DNA from: Miscanthus floridulus
Taxonomy: Eukaryota; Streptophyta; Magnoliopsida; Poales; Poaceae
Assembly (NCBI RefSeq): GCF_019320115.1
Contig: NC_089583.1
Location: 78,431,739-78,495,738 of the forward strand
Direction: 5' to 3'
Length of the DNA: 64,000 bases
Position 1 is the first letter of the stretch, and the number at the start of each line of letters is the position of its first letter. Of this stretch, positions 24,646-36,241 are shown one piece after another. The translations under genes were made by a program, and so were the position numbers. The notes beneath the pieces were generated by a model that had not been told where the DNA came from, did no database searches, and worked only from the letters and a program-made list of their open reading frames with translations.

Positions 24646-25419
24646 ATGGTTTAGCATGTTACTATTCACAAGTGTATTTAAAACAAAAAGGCATTTGGAC
24701 AATGTGATTTTCAAAATATAAAGTGTGCCAGTGATCATATCCTTTATGCTTAGTTAAGGACTTTAGGTGGCTTAATTAAGTACTGACTGGGGTTCTTGCA
24801 TCATATTTCTCTTTCGTCGCTCATACGGCGTGCTATTGTATGAGTGCCACTTGTTTGAGTGGTAATGTATGGATCATTTGCCTCTACGCCTTGGTAAGTG
24901 TGAGTTATGAGAGCATGATCGGATACACCACCGATCTAGGGTGAATGCTTATATGATGCTGGAGTAATTACATGTTCTACGCATGTTTTACAAAGGTATC
25001 TCATGTATGGTTCTTCCGTCTGTGGAGGCGATGCCATCAATAGGACGATGGTTCGGGTAGTTACTACCATTGTACACGTATCTAGGGATTCGTGTAGAGC
25101 GTGTAGATAAAACTTTACTGCTTTTATGCATTCATTGGGAATTGGGCTGAAATGAATCTTCTGCAGGTACATAACAATGCTATCATGTAGAACGTATTAG
25201 CTATGTATTGAGAGATCGTTGTATGCCACCGAATTCGTCGTTAGAAATTATTTATTTCCTAAGTTTGTGAGAACGTACGGCACGTACATACATCATGTTA
25301 CTTGTGCATTTCATTCATGTCATGCATTCCTCCCCTTATAAATTGATTATCTCATTTTGATAAAAGTTGTATCACCTAAAATATGTTTCCCCGAGGTAAT
25401 AAAAGAACTTTTGCTATAG
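24646..25419 (+). other. A 5' leader, no gene seen
   Basis: This is the untranslated-looking stretch between the primer site and the accessory ORF. It has several short upstream ATGs and no domain on either strand. Confidence 0.5.
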
Positions 25420-26381
25420 ATGGTCCGCACAAAGCAGACCGCCCGTAAGTCCACTGGAGGAAGAGCACCCCCAATGTCCGTTGGCCCTGAGGGAGCACCG
25501 CACTACGGACACCTTCTTGAGCGAGTTTGGCATGCCGACTTTGCTTTGGAGAGTGCTCCATGATGTGGGGTACCCAGAGGGTCAAGAGCCGGTGTACTCT
25601 TGGAATGAGAGCCAGTTAGCAGTGGATGGACTCGTAGTAGTGGAGATCACGGTTCCTGCTCTCGATGATGCTCTAGATTGGGATGGTTGGCACATGGAGT
25701 TTGAGGGTCACACTCCAGCTGAGGGTGTAGAGGGAGCAGCCTTCCATGTCATTAGGGACATTATGAGTAGATTTCCTAGTGAGCTTGCAGCAGCTCTAGC
25801 TGGCACTTTGGGTTCAGCCTTAAGGAAGTGCATTGGTCAGAGGTCCAGCTGAAGGATAGGCTAGCGACAACCAGGCAATGAGTGCTATGTTCGCCGCCAT
25901 CAGAGCGTATGAGGGTCTCGAGAGTACCTACTGGACTTTGACTGGCTTGCGTGGTGAGGATAAGCTCAAGGGGAGAAAGCAGAAGAAGAGACAGGCACGT
26001 GCTATAGCTAGCTTGTAGGAGCAGTTGGCTGATATGAACTTATAGTGAGATCAGGCGGTTGAGAGAAGTGATAGAGCTATGCAGCGGGTGCATACGTTGA
26101 CTCAAGCCAACAACAATGCAGACCGCATGATTAGACAGTTGGTTCAGGAAAGGAATGAAGCCTAGAATGCAAGAAGCCTTCTGCTATAGAGGGTTGATGA
26201 GCTAGAGGAATACAACGGCAACCTGCACGAGGAGTTTCACGCGCTCTACAATGGGGTTGGCCCATATGCCCCGCTGAACGCCGCTGGCATGGACATCAAC
26301 GACGACAACCAGGACGAGCCGGTAGTTTCACCTGGGGGCGATGGTGACGTCTCCGATCCCGACGATGGCCCCAAGGAGTAG
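25420..26381 (+). pseudogene. A accessory ORF: histone H3 tail mimic fused to a globular and coiled-coil protein
   Basis: The ATG at 25420 opens a frame reading MVRTKQTARKSTGGRAPP. Against the histone H3 N-terminus this is identical at H3 residues 2-13 (RTKQTARKSTGG) and again at A15 and P16. The differences are Ala1 to Val, K14 to R and R17 to P. The reading then moves one frame forward near 25477 and continues from 25481 as LALREHRTTDTFL...; LALREHR resembles VALREIR of the H3 alpha-N helix. A region without recognised family follows to about 25830. A second frame change leads to a lysine/arginine-rich linker (KGRKQKKRQAR), a coiled-coil stretch with heptad spacing (about 26010-26240), and an acidic end (DINDDNQDE...DPDDGPKE) at the TAG 26379. 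In the last part, in-frame stops lie at 25857, 26016, 26043, 26046, 26163 and 26187. It precedes gag by 365 bp. Function is unknown. Confidence 0.75.
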
Positions 26382-26745
26382 GCTAGTTGCCTTGCGCTAG
26401 TATCTAGGTCCTATCGCAATGACCTTTCTTTTGTTGGCATGTAACCTATTGTATGTTGCTTCGAACGTATGAGACATGGCATGTGGTTGGAACTGATTTT
26501 CGAATGCGATATCTGAATGCATAAAAGTCCAGTGTATGTATGCTGGCAAATTGGTTGTATGGACGCGATGTTTGTCGTTGAAGTAATTCGATTAAGTGAT
26601 GTTGTTTTGATTGGGATGCGATTGTTGTGCCTCTGTTTTATTGTATGAATTTATTCTCTCCAGTAAATTCAGTACGGCATAATTTTTCCTTCACTTGCAA
26701 TTATTATAGGTTCACTCAATCATTACTTGTTGCTGAAATATGCAG

Positions 26746-29700
26746 ATGACAAACACTCGCCGAACCACGTATGAGGCCGCTGAGCCCGGTGCTAACGGTG
26801 CGGGGATCGGTGGTGGTGGTGGTGGTGGAAACCACGGCAACAACAATGAGCCTCCCCATGAACCGCATTTGTCACCTCCTCCCCCGTTTACCCCCGAGAT
26901 GTTCCTCGCATAGCTGCTCGGGAGTCAGCACAATGCGGAACAATCCCAGAAGAACATGGAGGATTTTCTGTGTACCATCGCCAACAACGTTCAACATGGT
27001 AACAATCAAGGCAGTGGCATGGGAGTGAACCAATATAGCAGCTTCAAAGATTTCATGGACACCAGGCCGCCAGTATTCAAGGAAGCAATAGAGCCACTCG
27101 ATGCTGAGGAATGGATCAACATGATGGAAGATAAATTCCGTGTGTTGAGGATGACTGAGGTTCTAAAAATGGAGTATGCTGCACTTCAATTGCAGGGACC
27201 GGTGGGAATGTGGTGGAAGCATCATCGCACCACCTTCCCTCCAAATGCTCAGATTTCTTGGAGAGAGTTTGTTGAGGCCTTCCGTGGGGTCTATATTCTA
27301 CCCAGGCTGACCGAGATGAAGTTGGAAGAGTTTCTAGCGTTGAACCAGGGCACCAAGACCGTGACACAATATCTGCATGCCTTCAACAACTTGTGTTGCT
27401 ATGCTCCCGACATGGTTGACACAGATGCTAAAAGAATAGTCAATTTTAAGAGGGGTCTCAATCCAAAAATGATGAAGCATGTTGGTACCAACAACCGCGT
27501 CAGATTCAATGACTTCATCAGCGACTGTCTGAAGCAGGAAAAGAATAACAATGCCAGTACCATAGCCAAGACACGCAAGAGAGCCTTTGAAGGTGGTCCG
27601 TCCCAAGCTAGAGCACCTATGGGAGGTCGTCCTCCATATCGCCCATCGGCACCTGGCGCTAGGTTCTAGCCACCTCAGCCAAGAAGTCAGAATTTCCGTG
27701 GACCTCAGAAGCCGTACAAGATGGCAGTACAGCCCAACAAAGCAGCCACAACTGCGGTACAAGGCAGTTCCAAGAAAGCTGTGGGATCTGCCGGGACAGT
27801 GAGAGGACCCTGCTATAACTATGATCAACCCGGCCATTTCTCAAGGTTTTGTCCGTACCCACCCAAGAAGAAGCAGCAGACTTATAATGCTAGGGTGCAT
27901 AGTACAACTATGGATGAGATTCTAGAGGGAGAGCCCGTCACTGCTGGTAAGTTTTCTGTCAATGAAAACCCTGTAGTTGTTCTATTTGATTCTGGATCAT
28001 CGCATTCTTTTATGAGTCAAGCATTTGCACAGAAACATGAACAACTATGCATAGAATTGGGTTATGGTTACCGTATAAGTTCAGCAGGGGCTGATGTTTT
28101 GACCAACCGGATGGTTCGAGGGGCAACCCTTGAATTAGGTAGCAGGAAGTTCTGAGTGAACTTGATAGTTATGCCTGGATTAGTTTTGGATGTCATTATA
28201 GGGATGAATTGGATGAAGGATTGGGGAGCAGTCATAGATACTGGAAGTCGAGTACTTACCCTTAAGGATCCCCTAGGTGAGGGTACTTTCCAAGTACCAT
28301 TGCCTCGGAGAACAGACCTTATAAGTGTTACATGTGCTACGGCGGTCATTCCTATTCATCAGATTCCCGTAGTATGTGAATTTCTGGATGTATTCCCGGA
28401 TGAGCTACCTGGTCTTCCACCGGATAGGGAGATTGAGTTTGGAATTGAGTTAGTCCCCGGAACAGCTCTGATTTCAAGGAGACCCTATTGGATGCCTCCA
28501 GATGAACTAGCTGAGCTGAAGAAGCAGTTAGAAGATTTATCAAACAAGGGGTTTATTCGGCCAAGCAAGTCTGAATGGGGATGTCCTGCCTTGTTTGTGA
28601 AGAAGAAGAAAGAGGGCACATTGAGAATGTGCGTAGATTACAGGCCACTCAACGCTATGACCATCAAGAATAAGTATCCCTTGCCTCATATTAATGTTCT
28701 GTTTGACCAATTATCCAAGGCCAAGGTGTTCTTAAAAATAGATTTGAGATCCGGTTATCATCAGATCAAGATTAGGCCACAGGATATACCGAAAACTGCA
28801 TTTTCCACCAGATACGGGTTATATGAGTATCTTGTCATGTCCTTTGGCTTGACAAATGCTCCTGCATACTTTATGTTCTTGATGAATACAGTTTTCATGC
28901 TAGAATTGGATAAGTTTGTGGTGGTGTTCATCGATGACATTCTAGTGTACTCCGAGAACGAGAAAGATCATGAAGAGCATCTGAGAACTATCTTGACTAG
29001 ACTGAGGGATCATCAACTGTATGCTAAGTTTAGCAAATGCGAATTCTGGTTGAAGGAAGTTCCTTTCCTTGGTCACATTCTGTCAGAGAATGGAGTTTCA
29101 GTTGATCCAAGTAAGGTGCAAGAAGTTATGAATTGGAAAGCACCAACCACAGTTCCTGAGATTAGAAGTTTCTTAGGACTAGCGGGTTATTACCGTCGCT
29201 TTATACCAGATTTCTTAAAAGTTGCCAAACCGATGACAAGCCTCCTATAGAAGGATCACAAGTTTGTGTGGACAGAGGAGTGTGAAGCAGCTTTCCACAC
29301 TTTGCAGAAACTGTTGACCACTGCTCCTGTTCTAGCACAACCAGATATCGAGAAACCATTTGATGTGTTTTGCGACGCATCGAAGACTGGATTGGGCTAT
29401 GTTCTTATGCAAGAAAGGAAAGTCATTGCTTATGCATCACGTCAATTGAGAAAGCACGAGGTCAACTATCCAACACATGATCTTGAACTTGCTGCAGTTG
29501 TGCATGCCCTAAAAATTTGGAGACATTACCTACTTGGTAATGTGTGCAACATTTTCATATATCACAAGAGTCTTAAGTACATCTTTACCCAACCAGAGCT
29601 AAACATGAGACAACGCAGATGGTTGGAATTGATCAAGGATTACAACTTGAATGTGCAATATCATCCTGGAAAAGCCAATGTAGTGGTAGATGCTTTGAGC

Positions 29701-31248
29701 AGAAAGTCACATTACTTGAATGTGCAGCCATTACTTGAAGATGGGTTCGATCTAATGCATCCTGCTGTGTTACATAGTATTCAGATTAGTTGCTCTTTGG
29801 AGAGTAAGATAATAGAAGGCCAGAAAATCGATAAGGGAATATTCCACATCAAAGAGAAAATAAAAGAAAAGTTGTCTCAACACTTTAAAGTGGATGAACA
29901 GGGCATGTTGTGGTTTGACGACCGTCTTGTGGTTCCCAAGGATTGAGAGCTTAGGAATAAACTCATGGATGAAGCTCACCTTTCTAAGCTATTTATCCAT
30001 CCCAGAAGTAGTAAGATGTATCAAGAACTAAGATCTCGTTATTGGTGGACCAAAATGAAGAAAGAAATTACAGCCTATGTTGTCAGATGTGACACATGTT
30101 GTCGAGTGAAAGCAATTCACATGAAACCTACCGATATGTTGCAACCATTATCAGTCCCTAGTTGGAAGTGGGACGATATCAGTATGGATTTTATCATGGG
30201 TTTGCCCACTACTCAAAAGGGACATGATTCGATTTGGGTAATTGTGGACCGTCTTACCAAGACCGCTCATTTCTTGCCTATCAAAATAGATTATCGACCA
30301 CCTCAATATGCCGAGAAGTATATCACAGAAATTGTGAGATTGCATGTTATACCTAAGACCATAGTATCTGATAGAGGCTCACAGTTCATGGCTCATTTTT
30401 GGGAACACTTACACAAAGGCTTAGGAACTAGTTTGATTCGCAGTACCGCTTATCATCCTCAGACAGATGGTCAGACTGAACGAGTGAATGCTATTTTGGA
30501 GGATATGTTAAGAGCCTGTGTATTGTCTTCTAAGGGATCATGGGAGTCATGGTTACCATTAGCTGAGTTTTCTTATAATAATAGTTATCAAGAAAGCATC
30601 AAGATGGCCCCATTCGAAGCTTTATATGGCAGAAAATGTAGAACACCATTAAATTGGGTCGAGCCTGGTGATAGAAGGTATTATGGCATTGACTTTGTAG
30701 AAGAAGCCGAGAAGAAAGTTCATATTATTCAGTAGAATATGAAAGCTGCCCAATCACGTCAGAAAAGCTATGCAGACAAAAGAAGGAGACCCCTTGTGTT
30801 GGAAGTTGGTGACTATGTTTATCTAAAAGTCACGCCAATGAAGAAGAAAAGGTTTGGAGTCCAAAGAAAGCTTGCCGCGAGATTCGTAGAACCATACAAG
30901 ATCTTGGAACAAAGAGGTCTAGTAGCCTACAAGTTAGAATTACCTGAGACAATGAGTACCGTTTTCCCAGTTTTCCATGTATCACATCTCAAGAAATGTT
31001 TGCGTGTTCTGGAGGAAAGAATAGAACCTCGAGGTATTCAACTCAAATCAGATTTGGTGTATCGTGAGCAACCAGTCTGGGTGTTAGACACTAAGGAATG
31101 TGCTACTCGGAATAGTGTGGTGAAAACATACAAGATACAGTGGGATCATCATGATGAGGGAGATGCAACTTGGGAAACAGGAGAGTATCTGCAAAAAGCT
31201 TATGAAGAATTTTATAACAAATGGTTCGTAACCCAAATCTTGGGATGA
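26746..31248 (+). pseudogene. A gag-pol polyprotein with chromodomain, six in-frame stops
   Basis: A single frame of 1501 codons, including the terminal stop, runs from ATG 26746 to TGA 31246 without any frameshift. It is interrupted at TAG 26911, TAG 27667, TGA 28153, TAG 29248, TGA 29944 and TAG 30733. Gag covers about 26746-27900 (WW/FR-rich capsid-like region, then a zinc knuckle written C-YN-Y-DQPGHFSRFC in which the second Cys is Tyr). Protease shows VLFDSGSSHSF near 27980. Reverse transcriptase (about 28450-29050) shows [18 protein letters not shown] and the catalytic FIDD. RNase H shows [14 protein letters not shown] near 29370. Integrase shows the H-H-C-C region from 29970, the first catalytic Asp in MDFIMGLP, the second in SDRGSQF and the Glu in QTERVNAILEDML. 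A chromodomain closes the protein. Length and order match Gypsy chromoviruses. Confidence 0.9.
31081..31236 (+). other. Chromodomain at the C-terminus of A integrase
   Basis: The segment from VLDTKECATRNSVV through YKIQWDHHDEGDATWE to LQKAYEEFY has the spacing of a chromodomain: an (Y)-x-(V/I)-x-W strand, an acidic turn, T-W-E and a C-terminal helix. Known chromovirus chromodomains direct integration toward chromatin carrying methylated H3. Whether this one retains a full aromatic cage cannot be judged by eye. It belongs to the same broken polyprotein. Confidence 0.7.
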
Positions 31249-31258
31249 GATTTTTATA

Positions 31259-31270
31259 AGGGGGGAGGGC
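31259..31270 (+). other. A polypurine tract
   Basis: 'aggggggagggc' lies directly before the 3' LTR start at 31271 and after the conserved block 'gatgagatttttat'. It is the expected plus-strand primer. Confidence 0.8.
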
Positions 31271-34200
31271 TGTAACAACCCGGTGTTATGCCGGCATTTA
31301 GGCACTGCAAATCATGCATATCATGCATCATCAAGCATTCTAATCACACATGCCTAATCATGTAAATAACAACTGAAACATTGTTTCGAAACATTTGAAA
31401 CATGTGTGAAACCTGAATGTTGCATACCTTTGTTAGAATTGTTTTGCCCTGAATTTTCCTTGCTAGGTTAGTAGAACTTTGTTTGGCTATCATGGTAAAT
31501 CATCTAGAAATGTTTAGTTCAATTTTTGGAGCAAGGTTTGTATTCAAATTAATTCAAAATTTGGCTTCAAAAGCAATTTCCCAAAAATTAGGGTTTGGAG
31601 TTAAACATTGACTTTGATTTTATAATTCAAAATCTAGAAAGAATTTGGCTTTGGTCATAACAGCAAAGTTGTAGAGAATTAAATTCTAATCAACTTTCAT
31701 TTTTGGTACATTTTCAAAAGATGTCATTTTATTGCTCAAAATAATATTTGAAGATGGCATTTAAAAATTCCTTGAAAATATATTTGGAAAAGGCTTTTTC
31801 TTCCATCGCGGGCCGCCGCTTCGCTTCTGGCCCACAACCGAAGTCGGCCCAGCCAGCCTCCTACGTGCGCCTCGCCTCACCTCAGCCTAGCCCAGCGCCG
31901 CGCTAGCCTGCCTCCGGGCGCCTGCCCGCTGACGCGCCGCGCCGCGCGCCCGACTGCGGCAGAGCGTGCCCGCCGTGTGGCGGCCATGCGCCGTCGACGC
32001 TGCCGCGCGTCGTAGCTGGCCTGCGCCTGTGCCCACGTGCCCGCCTACACCTGCTGGAGCCAGTGCGCTCGCTCACTCCCTCCCGCGCTGCCTTTCCTCT
32101 CCGCTAGAGCCGAGAGCCCCAAGCTCTGCCTCTCGCCGCGCCACGCACCCGCCGGCGCAATTCACCGCGGCTCCTCCACCTCGGCCGGCAATCACGCGCC
32201 CGTAGCTCCACCTCGCCCTCCTTCAAGTTGTGCTCGTGTTTGCGCCACCTGCTGAGCTTAGGTAGAGCCACCTCAGCCTCGCCACCGACGGCCATGGCGC
32301 TGTCGTGCTCGGCCGCCATGGAAGTCACCGTCCTCCTCTTTTCTAGCCCCGCCCAGCTACCCTACCGCATTCGCCATCTTCTTGCGCATCCCGTGCGCCC
32401 GCTAGCTCGCCCTGCCATGGCCGGAGATGGCCGCCGGCCTCGTGGCCGAGCCGCGCCGCCGCGCCGGCGCAAGCGCCGGCGTAGCCCCTGCCTCAGCCGG
32501 CCAGGCCGAGTGGCCGTGGGCCGACGCCTGCCGGGCCGTCTTCCCCCTCCCTTGCGCTCGGGCTGTGCAGGCCAAAAGCGGCCGTGGGCTAGCTGATTCC
32601 AGCGGGCTGGCCCAGTAGCGTTTGAAGAAAATTGTTTTCAATTTATTCTTTATTATTTGAAAATAGATATGGTTTGCAAAATGTTTGGATACTCAAAGTT
32701 GCTCCAAATCTGTTGAAATAAATTTGTCTAGGTTCCTTATCATCAGATCTACTTGGAAAAAAATTGTGCATGTCATTTTTGAGATACTTTGCTGTAGAAT
32801 TTTATTTAATCATGAATATTGCTAATAACTTGAAAAATATGTAGAAAAATCTATAGGCTTCAGAAAAATATGATTCCAAGTTTGTTAATCTTCTTATGTC
32901 ATGTATTACCTAGGAAAAATATGTTTCATGCATGTGCTGTGGGAAAATTTTGAGGTGTAGTTCAAGTACCTTTAATAGCTGATTTTTGTTAATTTTGCTA
33001 GAGAGCAAACTTTGTATAAAACATGCATGTGATAAATTTTGTACAGTCATTGTATGCTATGAAGAACCTAAGAAAAATACTAACTCTGTTGTTTGACACT
33101 TTTCACAGTTCAAAGTATTTTTATGTTCATAATCCTGTCATAGCTTGTAATTTTTGTGTAGGCTAATCCACTCATTCAAAAACTATGAAAATCTGATGGT
33201 AGACTTCTTAGGGTAATACTATACTGTAGTAATTTTCTAAGATTTTTCTAAGCAAGAAAAATAGAGGTTGCTATTCAAACCTGTTATTAATTAGGGTTTA
33301 ATTAAGGGTTGCTTCATGTGTGTTTCAGAAATTAGTAAAGCTTTGGTGTATCTTTGAAGCATTTAATAAAATGTGTTAAATTAACATATTAGTAGTAGAA
33401 GAGAATGTAGTAGATGACATGTGCTTGTAGTCTATTTTCTTGGATGATGTTGACTACCTTGCATTCAAGCATATCCCTTGTATTCATCCCATCCGATGCA
33501 CCGATTGCATAAGCACTTATGCACATTGCATCATACAGGATCGCAAACCAAGAACCCAATCGTCATACCCGAGGAGCCCGAGGAGCAGCTCGAGGTGCAG
33601 CAGCAGGAAGTGCCAGAAGCCGACGAGGAGGACGTTGAGGAACTTCCGGAGTGCTCCAATCACCGTCCGAGCTCCTTCGAGAGAGGCAAGCCCCGGAGCA
33701 TTTTCTCTCGGTTTGCAATTATTTAATTAAATGCTTTACTTTAATTGATGCATTACGTTCAGGAGTTGTTTGCAACCATTGCTGCATTATACCTTGTTTA
33801 CCTTTGTTATACTATATCCTTGTTACCCTGGTATCCGCAGTCGAGTCAATGCTTAGCTGGCTTAGACCGATAGAAGTCGGGTGATTCCCTGTCACCTACG
33901 AGCTATAGGTGGTTACCTGGAGCTGCTTGGATGACTATAAAGTCATGGTATAACTAAGTGTTAAATGAAGTTGAGACCGGACGGAGACTTGCAGAGTTTT
34001 GGACTGTAGTGCTTTCCGTCTGTGTCGATTAAGGACCGACCATTGTTGGGCCTCGAGTCATGTTGAACGCATGCCTTACATTTAGCTGGCCGGATAAAGT
34101 ACCTTCCGACCGCGAAGCTAGGAGATTTTTCGAGCCGAGTAGATTGCCCGCAATGCACTGTGCCGGAGCAGGTGTGGTAGGACACGAGGGCGGGATGATA

Positions 34201-35158
34201 AGACCAAAGTGTAGTCGGTCGGCCCCCGGGTACATGTGGTTCCTGGCAAACTCGAGATTCCTGGAAAGTTGACTCGGTGATCAATATCTCACTTTAGCGG
34301 GTGAGTGAGGTTTGTGTAAGGAATAAATCACCAGCTGGTTAGGAATCTATTCGAATCGCCATCGCTCCTGGATAGTGAGCACTTGACTTGAGTTACTTCA
34401 TCGTAGTAATTGTTTATGGAACACTTGGATAGTTATGATGAATATGACAGTATGGAAGTTGTTTAATGATCATTAGTTGTCATTATCTGCTTAATCACAT
34501 GTTTACTCTAGTATAGGTGCAAATCTAGTCGATAGGTTAATAATAATTAACTTGGCAATAATGCTTTTAGAAAGGTTCTTGAAATGCTAAAAATGCTTCT
34601 TTTGCAAATGAGTCAGCTACCCTACAATAAAGCCCTTCATAATCCTTGGTGTCATTTATTTTTGGTTATGTCGGGTAAGTCTAGCTGAGTACCTTCTCGT
34701 ACTCAGGGTTTTATTCCCACTTGTTGCAGATGGGCAGATGTATTACGGCTACTGTATCAACTGCCTTTATCCTGCGATGGGTGATGCTTAGGACCATGGG
34801 CATGGTCATTCCTTACGTCTTGTCTGATGCTTTTGTTGGAGATGATCATTCGCTGGCACTATATTTGAACTCCGTGTGAGTGTGTGTGTGGTTTGAACAA
34901 ATGGCTTCCGCTACTTTTATTCGAACTTGTTTTGTAATAACTATGTTGAAACTCTGATGTATCTGAGATTGCGAACTTTTATGTAATATGTGATGGTGAC
35001 CGCTAAACTTATTACGATCTTGGCTAGAATGGAAGTTGGTTTGAAATCCTTCGTGATTTCACGGACTACCGGGTTATACGGGCTTAAGTTTGCTAAATCG
35101 TCTGCTCTGGCAGATGATTTTCTTACTTAATTTCGTATAATTGGTCGGTTCTATTACA
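31271..35158 (+). repeat. A 3' LTR
   Basis: The second 3.9-kb LTR copy starts TGTAACAACC and ends CTATTACA. It differs from the 5' copy by scattered substitutions, many of them C/T or G/A. It carries the GC-rich block at about 31800-32610, the acidic ORF at 33478-33726 and the shared module 'gggtaagtctagctgag' near 34674. Confidence 0.9.
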
Positions 35159-35163
35159 AACAC

Positions 35164-36227
35164 GACAACACATAAACATGCGCAACATGGTGGTAAGGTT
35201 CTATTATCTTTTTATTTCCTTTTTATAGAGTAGGTGGATATCTCTACAAAACAAGTTTTACTTATACTTAGCAAATTAGTTTTCGAAGGGATGAAGTTTT
35301 TGCTAACTAATAACTTGTCATCTATTTCCTTTGGAAGCAGCATACAAGGCAAGGCTAATCACACACTATCCTCAAGCATAGCTATTCAAGCAGCGTGGGA
35401 CAAGGCATTTTGTCTAGCTTCACACAAGGGAGATAGTAACATCACATTGATCACAAGTTACTTAGTATTAGAACAAAGTGAGGGAAGCACATTTATGCAC
35501 ATGCACAATCATGATGCATGACCATCCTATTCATCCTCACAAAATTGCCAGCCTGAGGTGGCAATCACGTTCTATGTCGGTGGCATAACACGTACTCTCT
35601 CGACATATAGCTAGTCGTTAGCTACATTCAATCTATGCACTCGTGGTTAGCGTACCTGCAGAAGGCTTTCATTTTAGCCCAACCCCATAATTATATATGC
35701 AGAATGAAAGTCTGGGCTCTAGGTTGCAAGCTAAATACTTCCATATATATATATACCCATATATATACTTCTGTATCAAAGCTACCCGATCATTAAATTT
35801 GTTACCCACAATTAAATACGCACCATACACACATGCAAGCATGCGTATACAATCGTATCAAAGCTAGCTCTCCCTGATCGCACGCTCATTTCTTACGGTC
35901 ATGCCACTCATCAACTTACCCTCTTACCTGGGCATAGAGGTATAGTGATCTATATATTACCATTCAAGTGAATGGCATCCATACAATAGCACGCCATATG
36001 GACGATGAAATAAAAATTGCAAGAAGTAAACCCCCCATAGTTAGTGTTAGTTTACTTATTGCCACCTAGTAGTCCTTAACTGGGCATAAAGGAGGATGTC
36101 GCTAGCATAGTTTTGCAAATAAGTTTTGACAAATTTGTCTATAGCTAAAGTTTTAGCTAAAATAGGCTTTTTAAAACCAAAACTTTGTTTTTAAAACTAT
36201 GTACAAGACAGTGTTATGCTTAATCTT
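35164..36227 (-). other. B internal region, 5' part: leader, no gene seen
   Basis: This is the 5' side of B on the minus strand, between its primer site and the insertion of A. It contains an (AT)n tract near 35742-35768. Broken short frames occur on both strands with no recognisable domain. Confidence 0.5.
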
Positions 36228-36239
36228 GCTCTGATACTA
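36228..36239 (-). other. B primer-binding site (tRNA-iMet type)
   Basis: On the minus strand 'tagtatcagagc' lies two bases downstream of the LTR end at 36242, identical to the primer site of A. Confidence 0.75.
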
Positions 36240-36241
36240 GC

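Larger units (their letters stand above)
20745..35158 (+). mobile_element. Element A: full-length Tekay/Del-like chromovirus
   Basis: The 5' LTR is 20745-24631 (3887 bp) and the 3' LTR is 31271-35158 (3888 bp). Both start TGTAACA and end TTACA. The target-site duplication is a perfect aacac (20740-20744 and 35159-35163). Internally the order is primer site, 0.8-kb leader, accessory ORF with an H3-like N-terminus (25420-26381), gag-pol with a terminal chromodomain (26746-31248), then polypurine tract. Very long LTRs, a Gypsy domain order (protease, RT, RNase H, integrase) and the chromodomain fit the Tekay/Del clade of chromoviruses. It is the youngest or near-youngest layer, inserted in B. 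Frames are broken by stops, so it is not active as it stands. Confidence 0.9.

Noticed and set aside
25420..25560. A captured complete histone H3 gene
   Set aside because: Only the tail and perhaps an alpha-N trace are present. No histone-fold residues follow, and the rest is a different, coiled-coil protein.
26911..30735. Programmed readthrough or recoding at the in-frame stops of A gag-pol
   Set aside because: Six stops spread through capsid, protease, RT, RNase H and integrase junctions are better explained by decay; no single conserved site is positioned like a gag-pol switch.
35234..35521. 95-codon plus-strand frame in the B internal region
   Set aside because: It is antisense to the element, and has no domain or repeat of the pattern in other parts of B.
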